NCBI RefSeq assembly: GCF_020194955.2
Contig: NZ_JAFCIY020000023.1
Location: 1-64,000 of the forward strand
Reading direction: 5' to 3'
Length of the DNA stretch: 64,000 nucleotides
Source: Desulfuromonas sp. CSMB_57
GTDB lineage: Bacteria > Desulfobacterota > Desulfuromonadia > Desulfuromonadales > Syntrophotaleaceae
The notes below the pieces were generated by a model. The model had not been told where the DNA came from. It made no database searches and was given only the letters and a program-made list of their open reading frames with translations. Position 1 is the stretch's first letter. Every line of letters starts with the position of its first letter. This document shows positions 54,600 to 63,467 of the stretch, piece by piece. Position numbers and translations under genes: made by a program.

Positions 54600-55871
54600 A
54601 TGAAGATTCTGGTCGTCGGCAATGGAGGGCGGGAACATGCCCTGGTTTGGAAAATCGCCCAATCCCCCCTGGTTGCAAAGCTTTATTGCGCGCCCGGCAA
54701 CGCCGGCATCGACCGCCTGGCCGAGTGCCTGCCCATCGGCGTGGAGAATGTGGACGGATTGCTGGAGTTTGCTCTTCGGGAGAACATCGATCTGACGGTG
54801 GTCGGACCGGAGTTGCCCCTGACCCTGGGCATCGTCGACCGTTTTCGGGACGCCGGTCTGGCCATTTTCGGCGCCGACCGGAAGGCGGCCTGGATCGAGG
54901 GCAGCAAAAGCTTCGCCAAGGATCTGATGGCCAAGTACGGCGTGCCGACGGCAGCCTACGGGACCTTCGAGGATGCGGCGGAGGCCATCGCCTTCATCCG
55001 CCGGCAGGGGGCGCCCATCGTGGTCAAGGCCGACGGCCTGGCGGCGGGCAAAGGGGTGGTGGTGGCCCGCACCGAGGCGGAGGCCATCGCCGCGGTGGAG
55101 TCCATTCTCTGTGAGGGAGCCTTCGGGGCGGCCGGCGCCAAGGTCGTGGTCGAAGAGTTCCTGGAGGGGGAGGAGGCTTCCTTTTTGGCCTTTACCGACG
55201 GTACCCGCATCGTGCCGCTGGCCTCTTCCCAAGATCACAAGGCCGTGTTCGACGGCGATCAGGGCCCCAATACCGGTGGCATGGGAGCCTACTCCCCGGC
55301 GCCGGTGGTGACGCCGGAGATTCATGAGCAGATCCTGGAACAGGTGCTGAAGCCGACCATCGCCGGCATGGCCGCCGAAGGCCGGCCCTACAGCAGCATC
55401 CTGTATGCCGGCCTGATGATCAAGGACGGCCGCATCAAGGTGCTGGAGTACAATGCCCGCTTCGGTGATCCGGAAACCCAGCCCCTGCTGGCGCGCCTCA
55501 AGTCGGATCTGGTGCCGGTGCTGCTGGCCTGCGCCAAGGGGGATCTGTCCGGCATCGAGTTGGAATGGCACGATAAGGCGGCGGTCTGCGTGGTAATGGC
55601 TGCCGGAGGCTATCCCGGCGACTACGTCAAGGGCCAGGAGATTTCCGGCCTGGAGGAGGCGGCCCGGATCGAGGATCTGGTGGTCTTTCATGCCGGCACC
55701 AAACGGGTGGACGGCCGGGTCGTCACCGCCGGCGGACGGGTATTGGGCGTCACCGGCCTGGGCGCCACCGTGGCCGAAGCCATGGACCGGGCCTATCAGG
55801 GCGTGCGGGTCATCCGTTGGCCGGAGGTGCATTTCCGCAACGACATCGGCGGCAAGGCCCTGAAGCGCTGA
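54600..55871 (+). CDS. purD: Phosphoribosylamine-glycine ligase
   Basis: A 423-residue ATP-grasp enzyme making GAR in purine synthesis. N-terminal MKILVVGNGGREHAL, PELPLTLGIVDRF, the ATP-grasp VVKADGLAAGKGVVVA, and GPNTGGMGAYSPAP and ARFGDPETQPLL metal-site motifs are intact. AAAGGA precedes the ATG, 41 bases after purH, so the genes are co-transcribed. Confidence 0.96.
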   Translation: MKILVVGNGGREHALVWKIAQSPLVAKLYCAPGNAGIDRLAECLPIGVENVDGLLEFALRENIDLTVVGPELPLTLGIVDRFRDAGLAIFGADRKAAWIEGSKSFAKDLMAKYGVPTAAYGTFEDAAEAIAFIRRQGAPIVVKADGLAAGKGVVVARTEAEAIAAVESILCEGAFGAAGAKVVVEEFLEGEEASFLAFTDGTRIVPLASSQDHKAVFDGDQGPNTGGMGAYSPAPVVTPEIHEQILEQVLKPTIAGMAAEGRPYSSILYAGLMIKDGRIKVLEYNARFGDPETQPLLARLKSDLVPVLLACAKGDLSGIELEWHDKAAVCVVMAAGGYPGDYVKGQEISGLEEAARIEDLVVFHAGTKRVDGRVVTAGGRVLGVTGLGATVAEAMDRAYQGVRVIRWPEVHFRNDIGGKALKR

Positions 55872-55913
55872 AGTCGTCGTCTGCATGATCCCCGGCACAA
55901 GGAGAATCCCGGC

Positions 55914-56432
55914 ATGAGTGACCAGCCGTTGGTCGGAATACTCATGGGCAGCGACAGCGACTACGACATCATGGTCGAGGCGGCCCAGGTTCTGAAAGAC
56001 TTTGGTATTCCCTTCGAAATGACCGTTTCCAGCGCCCATCGCTCGCCGCAACGCACGGCTGAATATGCGCGCTCGGCGCGCGGGAGGGGCTTGCGGGTGC
56101 TGATTGTCGGTGCCGGAGCGGCCGCCCACCTGGCCGGGGTGGTGGCGGCGGAAACCACCCTGCCGGTGCTCGGGGTGCCCATCGATGCTTCGGCCTTGAA
56201 GGGCCTCGACGCGCTGCTCGCGACGGTGCAGATGCCGGCCGGGGTTCCGGTTGCAACCCTGGCCATCGGCCGGGCCGGAGCCCGCAATGCCGGGATTTTC
56301 GCGGCCCAGTTGTTGGCTCTGGCGAATGACGAACTGGCTTGCAAGCTGGATGAGTTCAAGGACCGGATGGCGGCGGGCGTGGCGGTCAAGGCCCGGGCGT
56401 TGCAGGATCGTATGAGTCGGGACGGTTTCTGA
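55914..56432 (+). CDS. purE: N5-carboxyaminoimidazole ribonucleotide mutase
   Basis: A 172-residue class I PurE converting N5-CAIR to CAIR. The active-site GILMGSDSDYDIM, the SSAHRSPQRT motif with the catalytic histidine, and GAGAAAHLAGVVA are present. AAGGAG precedes the ATG. No purK is seen nearby; the enzyme could take N5-CAIR from an unlinked PurK. Confidence 0.94.
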   Translation: MSDQPLVGILMGSDSDYDIMVEAAQVLKDFGIPFEMTVSSAHRSPQRTAEYARSARGRGLRVLIVGAGAAAHLAGVVAAETTLPVLGVPIDASALKGLDALLATVQMPAGVPVATLAIGRAGARNAGIFAAQLLALANDELACKLDEFKDRMAAGVAVKARALQDRMSRDGF

Positions 56433-56460
56433 GTCCCCACCTTTCCGGAAGGAACGCACG

Positions 56461-57843
56461 GTGCCATACCGATTGTGGCAGGGACTCTGCTCCCTGAAAC
56501 TGACCCTGATCCTGCTCTTCGCCCTGGCCGGTGTGGCCCTGGTGGGCACGGTGGTGCCGCAGAATCTGGCTCCCGAGGCCTACCTGCGCATCTATCCCCA
56601 GCCGGTCTGGACGCTGTTGCGCGCCATGGGGGTGCACGACCTGTATCGCGCCTGGTGGTTTCTGGCTCTGCCGGGCCTGCTGGGCCTCAATCTCGCCGCC
56701 TGCACCCTGCAGCGCCTGCCCGGCATGTGGCGTTCGGTGATGCGCCCCCGCCTCAGACCCGATCCGGCCTGGCTGCTCAGCCTTGTCCAGCATGCCGCCT
56801 GGTCCGTTCCGGCCCCTCAGGAAACCATCGATTTTCGCCTGGCCGCTCTGCTCAGACAGCATTTCGCGCGGCCACGGTTGTTGCGCGGCGATGGCCGCAA
56901 TTGGCTGTTTGCCCAGAAGAACGCCTGGGCGCGTTTCAGCGTGGTGGTCACCCATTTGGCCATTCTGCTCATCCTTGGCGGCGCCCTGGTGGGCAAACTG
57001 GCCGGGTTCCGCACCCACCTCGAGATTGCCGAAGGGGCAACCGTCGCGACCCTTTCCCTGCCGGGGGCGACCGAGCCCCGGCCATTGGGCTTTGCCCTGC
57101 GCTGCGATGACTTTGCCATCGACTATTATCCGGGTACCGATCGGGTGCGCGAGTACCGTACCTTGCTGACCGTGCTGGAGGATGGCCGGGAGTTGCCCGG
57201 CCTGACCCGAATCCCCCTGTTGGTCAACCATCCCCTGCGTTTTCGGGGCTTGAATTTTTTCCAGTCAAGCTACGATTTGGCAGCGCCGCGACTGCAGTTG
57301 CAATGGCGTGGGGCCGACCAGCAGGCCTGGCAGGAAGTGCCGGTGGTGGCCGGTGAACCCGTGCGATTGGCGGATGGGCACATGGTGATGGTGACCAGTT
57401 TCAGCGATGAGCATCGCGGGCAGGGACCCGCTGCCGGTATCGTCGTGGTGGATGATGCCGGCCGCCATGGCCAAGCCATCGTCGGTACCCGTCGCGCCGT
57501 GTCCACGGATGGCGCTGACGGTCTGCAGTTTCGCCTCAAGGCTGCCGAGCTGAACTACATCACGGTGCTGCAGGTTACCAGGGATCCGGGCGTGCCTTTG
57601 GTGTGGGCCGGATGTCTGCTGCTGTTGGCCGGCTTGGCAGCCTGTTGCGGCTTGTCTCATCAGCGCGTCTGGGTTTTATTGCGGCCCGTCGCCGGCGGTA
57701 CGGAAATCTGGCTGGGCGGCCGCGCCCACCGTCAGCAACGGCAATTCGCCGACCGCTTCGCCATGCTGCGGCAGCGCTTGCAGGAAGGACTGTCGCAGGT
57801 CTTGGCGGAACACCAGGAAGGAACCGGCCCCCATGACCAGTAA
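56461..57843 (+). CDS. resB: Cytochrome c biogenesis protein ResB
   Basis: A 460-residue membrane protein of the system II cytochrome c maturation complex, which works with CcsA to export and ligate haem. TM helices lie near 12-32, 60-80, 160-180 and 375-395, with a large periplasmic domain between the third and fourth. SLKLTLILLFALAGVALVGT and VPQN at the first helix are typical. GTG 56461 has GGAAGG upstream; its end overlaps ccsA by 11 bases. Confidence 0.92.
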   Translation: MPYRLWQGLCSLKLTLILLFALAGVALVGTVVPQNLAPEAYLRIYPQPVWTLLRAMGVHDLYRAWWFLALPGLLGLNLAACTLQRLPGMWRSVMRPRLRPDPAWLLSLVQHAAWSVPAPQETIDFRLAALLRQHFARPRLLRGDGRNWLFAQKNAWARFSVVVTHLAILLILGGALVGKLAGFRTHLEIAEGATVATLSLPGATEPRPLGFALRCDDFAIDYYPGTDRVREYRTLLTVLEDGRELPGLTRIPLLVNHPLRFRGLNFFQSSYDLAAPRLQLQWRGADQQAWQEVPVVAGEPVRLADGHMVMVTSFSDEHRGQGPAAGIVVVDDAGRHGQAIVGTRRAVSTDGADGLQFRLKAAELNYITVLQVTRDPGVPLVWAGCLLLLAGLAACCGLSHQRVWVLLRPVAGGTEIWLGGRAHRQQRQFADRFAMLRQRLQEGLSQVLAEHQEGTGPHDQ

Positions 57844-58696
57844 TCTGTTGTTCAATGTCTGCACCCTGGGCTATCTCCTGTCCCTGGTTTTGCTGCTGGC
57901 ATACGTGGCCTGCGATGGCCGGTGGCCGGCACTGTTGGCCACTTGGGCGGCCCGGGCGGCTTTCGGACTGCACGGCGCCGGGATGGTCTGGCGCTGGTAT
58001 GAATCCCATCAGTTGCCCGGCGGGGTGGGGCGCGTGCCGCTGACCAATCTGTACGAGTCGGTGGTGTTTTTTGCCTGGGCCATCATGCTGTTCTACCTGG
58101 TTCTCGATCTGAAGCTGCGTCGTCCGGTGGTCGGTATTTTCGTGCTGCCCTTCGCCCTGGCCGGCATGGCCTGGGCCCAGGTCTTTCTCAGCGATGCCAT
58201 TGAACCGCTGATGCCGGCCCTGCGCAGCCGCTGGCTGGTCTATCACGTGGTCAGCTGTTTTCTCGCCTATGCCGCTTTCACTCTGGCCTGCGCCGCCTCC
58301 ATCATGGGCCTCCTGCAGGCGGTTCGGCAGAGTAGCGGGGAGCCCGGACGAAGTCGGATTCTGGCGGTGCTGCTGCGGCGGGCGCCCGATGCGGCACAGC
58401 TTGATCAACTCAACTATCGCGCCATCGCCATCGGCTTTCCGATCTGGACCCTGGGTATCGTCACCGGGTCGGTGTGGGCCAACTCCGCCTGGGGCAGTTA
58501 CTGGAGTTGGGACCCAAAGGAGACCTGGAGCCTGATCGTCTGGCTGATTTATGCCGCATTTCTGCATGCCCGCCTGACCCGCGGTTGGGAAGGGCGGCGG
58601 GCCGCCTGGCTGTCCATTTTCGGCTTTGCCGCAACCCTGTTCTGCTACCTGGGCGTCAATCTGCTGCTGAGCGGACTGCATTCCTATGCCAGTTGA
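57833..58696 (+). CDS. ccsA: Cytochrome c biogenesis protein CcsA
   Basis: A 287-residue integral membrane haem-handling protein with about eight TM helices. The tryptophan-rich motif WGSYWSWDPKETWSL, which presents haem on the periplasmic side, is intact, with conserved histidines in WLVYHVVSCF and AAFLHARL. It partners the overlapping ResB. The system matures c-type cytochromes and probably the CxxCH-containing sensor kinase at 11467. Confidence 0.94.
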   Translation: MTSNLLFNVCTLGYLLSLVLLLAYVACDGRWPALLATWAARAAFGLHGAGMVWRWYESHQLPGGVGRVPLTNLYESVVFFAWAIMLFYLVLDLKLRRPVVGIFVLPFALAGMAWAQVFLSDAIEPLMPALRSRWLVYHVVSCFLAYAAFTLACAASIMGLLQAVRQSSGEPGRSRILAVLLRRAPDAAQLDQLNYRAIAIGFPIWTLGIVTGSVWANSAWGSYWSWDPKETWSLIVWLIYAAFLHARLTRGWEGRRAAWLSIFGFAATLFCYLGVNLLLSGLHSYAS

Positions 58697-59456
58697 GCAG
58701 GACGATCAACTCCATGCCGAGCCGGTTCCGTTGCGGGACGGAGAAACCCTGGACGATCTGCACCTCGGCGGGTTGCGCATCATTCAGCCGCGTCGCGGTT
58801 ACCGTTTCTCCCTGGATCCCATCCTGCTTTGCGCCTTCGCCCGCATCGGCCGCGGCGCCACGGTCTGCGATCTGGGAACCGGCAGCGGTGTAATACCCCT
58901 GATACTGGCCCGGCGCAGCCCGGCCCGGCATGTCTACGGCCTGGAAATTCAGGCGGCGGCGGCGGACCGGGCGCAACGCAGCGTGCAACTCAACGGCCTG
59001 GCGGGGCGGGTGACCATCGTGGCGGGGGATCTTCGCAGGGTACGCAGCCTGCTGGCGGCGGAAAGCTGTCAGGTGGTGGTGGCCAATCCGCCTTACCGGA
59101 GCCCGGGCAGCGGACGGCAGGCGGCCGGGGATGAAAGGGCTGCGGCCCGCCATGAATTGCACGGCGGACTGGATGATTTCCTGACCGCGGCCGCCTATCT
59201 GCTGGGCAGCGGTGGCCGCTGCACCATCATCCACCTGGCCGAGCGCCTGGCGGAATTGTTGGCGGCCATGCAGCGCTTGGGCCTGGAGCCAAAGCGCCTG
59301 CGTTGTGTGCACAGTCGCCTCCATGAACCGGCGCGGCTGGTGCTGGTGGAAGGCCGACGCGGCGGTGCCCCCGGGATCAGGGTGGAGCCACCGCTGGGCA
59401 TCTACCAGGGAGCGGACTACTCGCCCGAAGTGCTGGCCATTTACGCTTCCTCCTGA
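58686..59456 (+). CDS. tRNA1(Val) A37 N6-methyltransferase family protein (TrmN6-like)
   Basis: A 256-residue class I SAM methyltransferase. VCDLGTGSGVIPLIL is the SAM-binding motif I and VVVANPPYRSPGS is the NPPY catalytic motif for amino groups in nucleobases; an N-terminal RGYRFSLDPILL segment is found in TrmN6/YfiC. The substrate assignment rests on the family only. It overlaps the ccsA end by 11 bases and converges with a 16-base overlap onto the DciA-like gene. Confidence 0.83.
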   Translation: MPVEQDDQLHAEPVPLRDGETLDDLHLGGLRIIQPRRGYRFSLDPILLCAFARIGRGATVCDLGTGSGVIPLILARRSPARHVYGLEIQAAAADRAQRSVQLNGLAGRVTIVAGDLRRVRSLLAAESCQVVVANPPYRSPGSGRQAAGDERAAARHELHGGLDDFLTAAAYLLGSGGRCTIIHLAERLAELLAAMQRLGLEPKRLRCVHSRLHEPARLVLVEGRRGGAPGIRVEPPLGIYQGADYSPEVLAIYASS

Positions 59457-59938
59457 ACCGCGCGCGCCTTTTCCAGGCGCCGCTGCAATTCCAGCAGCCG
59501 TAGCAGCCGCTGTTGCAGTTCCGGGTCGCATAGTCCGGCGGCCAGTTGCCGCAGGTGGGTTGTTTCCTCCTCGGAAAGGGCTTGCTGCTGCCAGTTGCCG
59601 GGCAGGGACGGGCGAGCCGGAGGAGGGGCAGGGGCCGTTGCGGTGTGGCCGTAACGCAGATACAGGTCGGTGATCAGGGTTTCCCCAAGGGCTTCGTTGA
59701 GTCGTGCCAGGATGCGAGGTTTGAGCAATTGCAGTTGCTGCATCCAGACCGGGTGATCGACCTGGATCTCCAGAATGTCCTTGCGAAGCCGGATCGGCCG
59801 AGCGCGGGCGGCGACCTGGGGGCCGACCACTGACGGCCACCAGCGCCAGGCGCGGTATTTCCTGAGCTGGCTTTCGAGATCCCGATGGGCGAACAGTTGC
59901 CGGAGAACGTTCTGGACCGAGTCAATGGGGATGAACAT
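59441..59938 (-). CDS. DUF721/DciA-like protein
   Basis: A 165-residue cytoplasmic protein with the DUF721 (DciA) domain at about 10-95: WWPSVVGPQVAARARPIRLRKDILEIQV and WMQQLQLLKPRILARLNE. In many bacteria DciA loads the replicative helicase; assignment to that role here is by family. The C-terminal half is a glutamine/leucine-rich coiled coil. ATG 59938 has CAGGAG eight bases upstream, so an in-frame 50-residue extension is rejected. Confidence 0.82.
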   Translation of the reverse strand: MFIPIDSVQNVLRQLFAHRDLESQLRKYRAWRWWPSVVGPQVAARARPIRLRKDILEIQVDHPVWMQQLQLLKPRILARLNEALGETLITDLYLRYGHTATAPAPPPARPSLPGNWQQQALSEEETTHLRQLAAGLCDPELQQRLLRLLELQRRLEKARAVQEEA

Positions 59939-60081
59939 GCCGGAGCTCCTGATTGGGGGCGGGTCCCGTGGCTGGGATCGGGAATGCGCCCGGACCGATG
60001 AGTCGAGGCACACTTTAACGCCCCGGCGGGAGCCTGTCAACGATGCGGACCAAATGCCGTTGTCCGGGGGGGCATTTCTCC

Positions 60082-60110
60082 TTGACAAAGCAGGGGGGCT
60101 CTCCTATAGT
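60082..60110 (+). promoter_or_regulatory. Sigma-70 promoter of the ffh operon
   Basis: TTGACA (60082-60087) and TATAGT (60105-60110) are exactly 17 bp apart, 47 bases before the ffh ATG. This is the best promoter match in the window together with those of the tRNAs. Confidence 0.75.
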
Positions 60111-60157
60111 TCGCATTTACGCGTGACACCCGCAATAGGTGCGTCCGGAACCGGTAT

Positions 60158-61504
60158 ATGTTCGATAATCTGACGGAAAAACTCGACTCGGTATTCAAGA
60201 AGCTGCGCGGTCAGGGGCGACTTACCGAGGAAAATATTCAGCAGAGTCTGCGGGAAGTCCGCCTGGTGCTGCTCGAGGCCGACGTTCATTTCCGGGTCGT
60301 GAAGGATTTTGTCACGGCAGTGCGCGACCGGGCCGTGGGGCAGGAGGTGCTGAAAAGCCTCAATCCCGCCCAGCAGGTCATCAAGGTGGTGCGCGAAGAG
60401 TTGGGCCGCCTGATGGGCGAGGGGATGGACAATTCCCTGCAGCTTGCCGCCCGCCCGCCGGTGCCGGTCATGCTCTGTGGCCTGCAGGGTGCGGGCAAGA
60501 CCACCTCCTGCGCCAAGCTGGCCCTCGGCTTGCGGCGCCAGAAACGCAATCCTCTGCTGGTGCCGGCCGATATCTACCGACCGGCTGCCATCGAGCAGTT
60601 GAAGACCCTGGGTCGCCAGTTGGGTGTTGCCGTTTTCGATTCGCAGCCCGATGTCGATCCGGTCCAGATCTGCCAGGACGCCCGACGCTATGCGGAACTC
60701 AACGGCTACGACACCCTGATTCTCGACACCGCCGGCCGGTTGCATGTCGATGAGGCGTTGATGGGCGAGTTGGTGCGCATCAAGGCGGCCCTGGCGCCAC
60801 GGGAAATCCTGCTGGTGGCCGATGCCATGACCGGTCAGGACGCCGTCAATGTGGCGCAGAGTTTCGACGAACAGCTCGATATCACCGGGGTGATTCTCAC
60901 CAAGCTGGACGGTGATGCCCGGGGTGGGGCGGCATTGTCCATCCGCGCCGTGACCGGCAAGCCCATCAAGCTGGTCGGTCTCGGTGAGAAGATCGAGCCC
61001 CTGGAGGTTTTCCATCCGGATCGCATGGCCCAGCGCATTCTCGGCATGGGCGATGTTCTGTCGCTCATTGAAAAAGCCGAGGCGGCCATTGATCGGGAGC
61101 AGGCCCAGGCCATGGAGAAGCGCCTGCGACAGGAAGGTTTCACTCTGGAAACCTTTCGCGATCAATTGCAGGCCATCAAGCAAATGGGTTCCATGGATTC
61201 GCTGTTGAAGCTGATCCCCGGGGTCGGCAAAGCCATCAAGCAGGCCGGCGAGCTCCAGGTGCCCGACAAGGAACTGAAGAAGATCGAGGCGATCATCAAC
61301 TCCATGACCCCGGCCGAGCGGCGCGATCAGCGCATCCTCAACGGGTCGCGGCGGTTGCGCATCGCCCGCGGCAGCGGGACGACGGTTCAGGATGTCAACC
61401 TGCTCATCAAACGCTTCACCGAAGCCCAGAAGATGATGAAGCAAATGCAGAAGATGGGTCCGCGCGGTCTCAAGGGACTGCTTGGCGGAGGACGGCCTTT
61501 CTGA
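60158..61504 (+). CDS. ffh: Signal recognition particle protein Ffh
   Basis: A 448-residue SRP GTPase for co-translational membrane targeting. N domain (about 1-85), G domain with GLQGAGKTTSCAKLA, DTAGRLHVDE and TKLDGDARGG, and a methionine-rich M domain ending MMKQMQKMGPRGLKGLLGG. rpsP follows after about 136 bases, then khpA, rimM and trmD, the common ribosome-maturation order. The SRP RNA gene was not recognised here. Confidence 0.96.
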   Translation: MFDNLTEKLDSVFKKLRGQGRLTEENIQQSLREVRLVLLEADVHFRVVKDFVTAVRDRAVGQEVLKSLNPAQQVIKVVREELGRLMGEGMDNSLQLAARPPVPVMLCGLQGAGKTTSCAKLALGLRRQKRNPLLVPADIYRPAAIEQLKTLGRQLGVAVFDSQPDVDPVQICQDARRYAELNGYDTLILDTAGRLHVDEALMGELVRIKAALAPREILLVADAMTGQDAVNVAQSFDEQLDITGVILTKLDGDARGGAALSIRAVTGKPIKLVGLGEKIEPLEVFHPDRMAQRILGMGDVLSLIEKAEAAIDREQAQAMEKRLRQEGFTLETFRDQLQAIKQMGSMDSLLKLIPGVGKAIKQAGELQVPDKELKKIEAIINSMTPAERRDQRILNGSRRLRIARGSGTTVQDVNLLIKRFTEAQKMMKQMQKMGPRGLKGLLGGGRPF

Positions 61505-61640
61505 AGTGGTGCGGCCCGGTACGATGGCGCAGGTGGCCTGGGTCCGGTTGCACTTTTTTGTGGCAATAGCACGTTAAAATACCTAAAATACCCAATCGAA
61601 AACGGAAAATCCGTTAAGAAAGCTCCAGGAGGAACAGCAC

Positions 61641-61901
61641 ATGGCGGTAAAAATCAGACTGGCACGCGGCGGCGCAAAGAAAAAACCCTTCTACCAGGTT
61701 GTGGTAGCGGACGAGCGCTTCCCCCGCGACGGTCGTTTCATCGAGAAGCTTGGACAGTATGATCCCCGGCAGGAACCGCCGATGGTCAACCTGAGCGAAG
61801 AACGTACCCTCGACTGGCTGCAGAAGGGAGCCCAGCCAACCGATACCGTGCGTCGTCTGCTGCGGGATCAGGGCGTCTGGGCCAAGTTCAAGCAGGCCTG
61901 A
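61641..61901 (+). CDS. rpsP: 30S ribosomal protein bS16
   Basis: An 86-residue ribosomal protein. [37 protein letters not shown] and the C-terminal [18 protein letters not shown] are diagnostic. CAGGAGGA precedes the ATG. It assists 30S assembly. Confidence 0.97.
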   Translation: MAVKIRLARGGAKKKPFYQVVVADERFPRDGRFIEKLGQYDPRQEPPMVNLSEERTLDWLQKGAQPTDTVRRLLRDQGVWAKFKQA

Positions 61902-61963
61902 AAGGCCTGTTAGACCGCCGGTGACCGGGGCGGGACCGCTTTTTCTCCAAAGGACCGACGACC

Positions 61964-62197
61964 ATGAAGGAGTTAATCGAATTCATCGCCAAATCCCTGG
62001 TAGAAAGACCTGATGCGGTGTCCGTTTCCGAGGAAGTCGCCGAGGACGGCAGCGTGCTGCTCAAGCTGGCTGCCTCCTTGGAAGACATGGGCCGGATCAT
62101 CGGCAAGCAGGGGCGCACCGCCAAGGCGATGCGAACCCTCCTGAATGCCAAAGCCACCAGGGAGGCCCGGCGGGCGTCCCTGCAAATCATGGAGTGA
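61964..62197 (+). CDS. khpA: KH domain RNA-binding protein KhpA
   Basis: A 77-residue protein consisting of one KH domain; the GxxG loop is GRIIGKQGRTAKAMR (near 46-60). KhpA proteins bind RNA and, in some species, partner KhpB in cell division control. Its TGA overlaps the ATG of rimM (TGATG). The start has CAAAGGA upstream. Confidence 0.93.
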   Translation: MKELIEFIAKSLVERPDAVSVSEEVAEDGSVLLKLAASLEDMGRIIGKQGRTAKAMRTLLNAKATREARRASLQIME

Positions 62198-62724
62198 TGG
62201 CGACCACCGGCAAGGCCTTGGTGGCCTTGGGCAAGGTTGTCGCGACCCACGGTTTGCGCGGTGCCCTGAAAGTGCAGGGGACCACGCCCGATTTTTCAGC
62301 GCTGGCGGATGTGCGCCAGGTGCTGATTCAGCAGGCGGGCGAAGAACCTGAAATCTTTCGGTTGCGCGGTGCCAGTTGGCAGCGGGGCGGTTTGGTGGTG
62401 AGCCTGGAGGGTCTGGATACGGTCGAAGCGGCGGCCACCCTGGTGGGCGCCTCGGTGCTGGTGGCGCCGGAGATGATGCCGCAGCCGGCGGCCGGTCGCT
62501 ATTTCTGGTTCCAGTTGCAGGGCTTGGCGGCCTGGGATCGGCAAAAGGGCGATCTCGGCCGGTTGGAGGATATCTTCGTCACCGCAGCGCATCCGGTATA
62601 TGTGGTGCGCGGCCGTTTCGGCGAAGTGTTGATTCCGGCGGTGAGCCAGTTCCTGGTCGAGGTCGACTTCGAGCAGGGGCGGGTACTGTTCGATTTGCCC
62701 GAGGGTCTGGTACAGGAAGGCTGA
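62197..62724 (+). CDS. rimM: Ribosome maturation factor RimM
   Basis: A 175-residue 30S maturation factor. The N-terminal barrel opens [18 protein letters not shown], and the PRC-barrel half has [11 protein letters not shown] and [19 protein letters not shown] one codon upstream (62194) is an equally possible start; both overlap khpA. Its TGA overlaps trmD. Confidence 0.93.
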   Translation: MATTGKALVALGKVVATHGLRGALKVQGTTPDFSALADVRQVLIQQAGEEPEIFRLRGASWQRGGLVVSLEGLDTVEAAATLVGASVLVAPEMMPQPAAGRYFWFQLQGLAAWDRQKGDLGRLEDIFVTAAHPVYVVRGRFGEVLIPAVSQFLVEVDFEQGRVLFDLPEGLVQEG

Positions 62725-63467
62725 TGATTTTCGATGTTCTGACCCTCTTCCCGGGCTTGTTTGCATCGCCCTTCGCCGACAGCATTCTTGGCAAGGCAGT
62801 AGACCGGGGTTTGATTCGGATTGGCGTACACAATCTGCGTGATTGGGCCGAAGGTCGCCATAAGGTGACCGACGATACGCCCTACGGCGGCGGCGAGGGC
62901 ATGGTGCTCAAGCCCGAACCGGTGGCACGAGCCCTGGCTGATCTTAAATCGGGGCATCCGACCTCGAAGGTTCTGCTCATGACCCCGCAGGGAAAGCCCT
63001 TCCGGCAGGCCGTTGCCCTTGACCTGGCCGCCGAAGAAGGGTTGATTTTCGTCTGCGGCCGCTACGAAGGCGTCGATGAGCGCGTCCGTGCTTTGGTCGA
63101 TGAGGAATTGTCCCTGGGCGATTTCGTTCTTACCGGGGGCGAACTCGCGGCCATGGCCATGATCGACGCCATTGCCCGACTGCTGCCCGGCGTGCTGGGC
63201 AATCGCGACAGCTCGCTGAGCGATTCCCATGCCGACGGTCTGCTGGAGTATCCACAGTATACCCGGCCGGCGGAGTTCATGGGCATGCGGGTCCCCGAAG
63301 TGCTGCTGTCCGGCAATCATGCCGCGATTTCGGCCTGGCGGCGCCGCGAGCAGTTACGCCGAACCCTGCAGCGTCGACCCGACCTGCTGGAGCAGGCGGA
63401 GCTGGATGCCCGCGATCGGGTCATGCTCGAAGAACTGCGGCGCGAACTGGCCGCCGACCCGGAATGA
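62724..63467 (+). CDS. trmD: tRNA (guanine(37)-N1)-methyltransferase
   Basis: A 247-residue SPOUT enzyme that prevents frameshifts by methylating G37. [36 protein letters not shown] (knot) and [15 protein letters not shown] are the family signatures. The start ATG 62724 overlaps the rimM stop (TGATG). It ends overlapping the next ATG by four bases (ATGA). Confidence 0.97.
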   Translation: MIFDVLTLFPGLFASPFADSILGKAVDRGLIRIGVHNLRDWAEGRHKVTDDTPYGGGEGMVLKPEPVARALADLKSGHPTSKVLLMTPQGKPFRQAVALDLAAEEGLIFVCGRYEGVDERVRALVDEELSLGDFVLTGGELAAMAMIDAIARLLPGVLGNRDSSLSDSHADGLLEYPQYTRPAEFMGMRVPEVLLSGNHAAISAWRRREQLRRTLQRRPDLLEQAELDARDRVMLEELRRELAADPE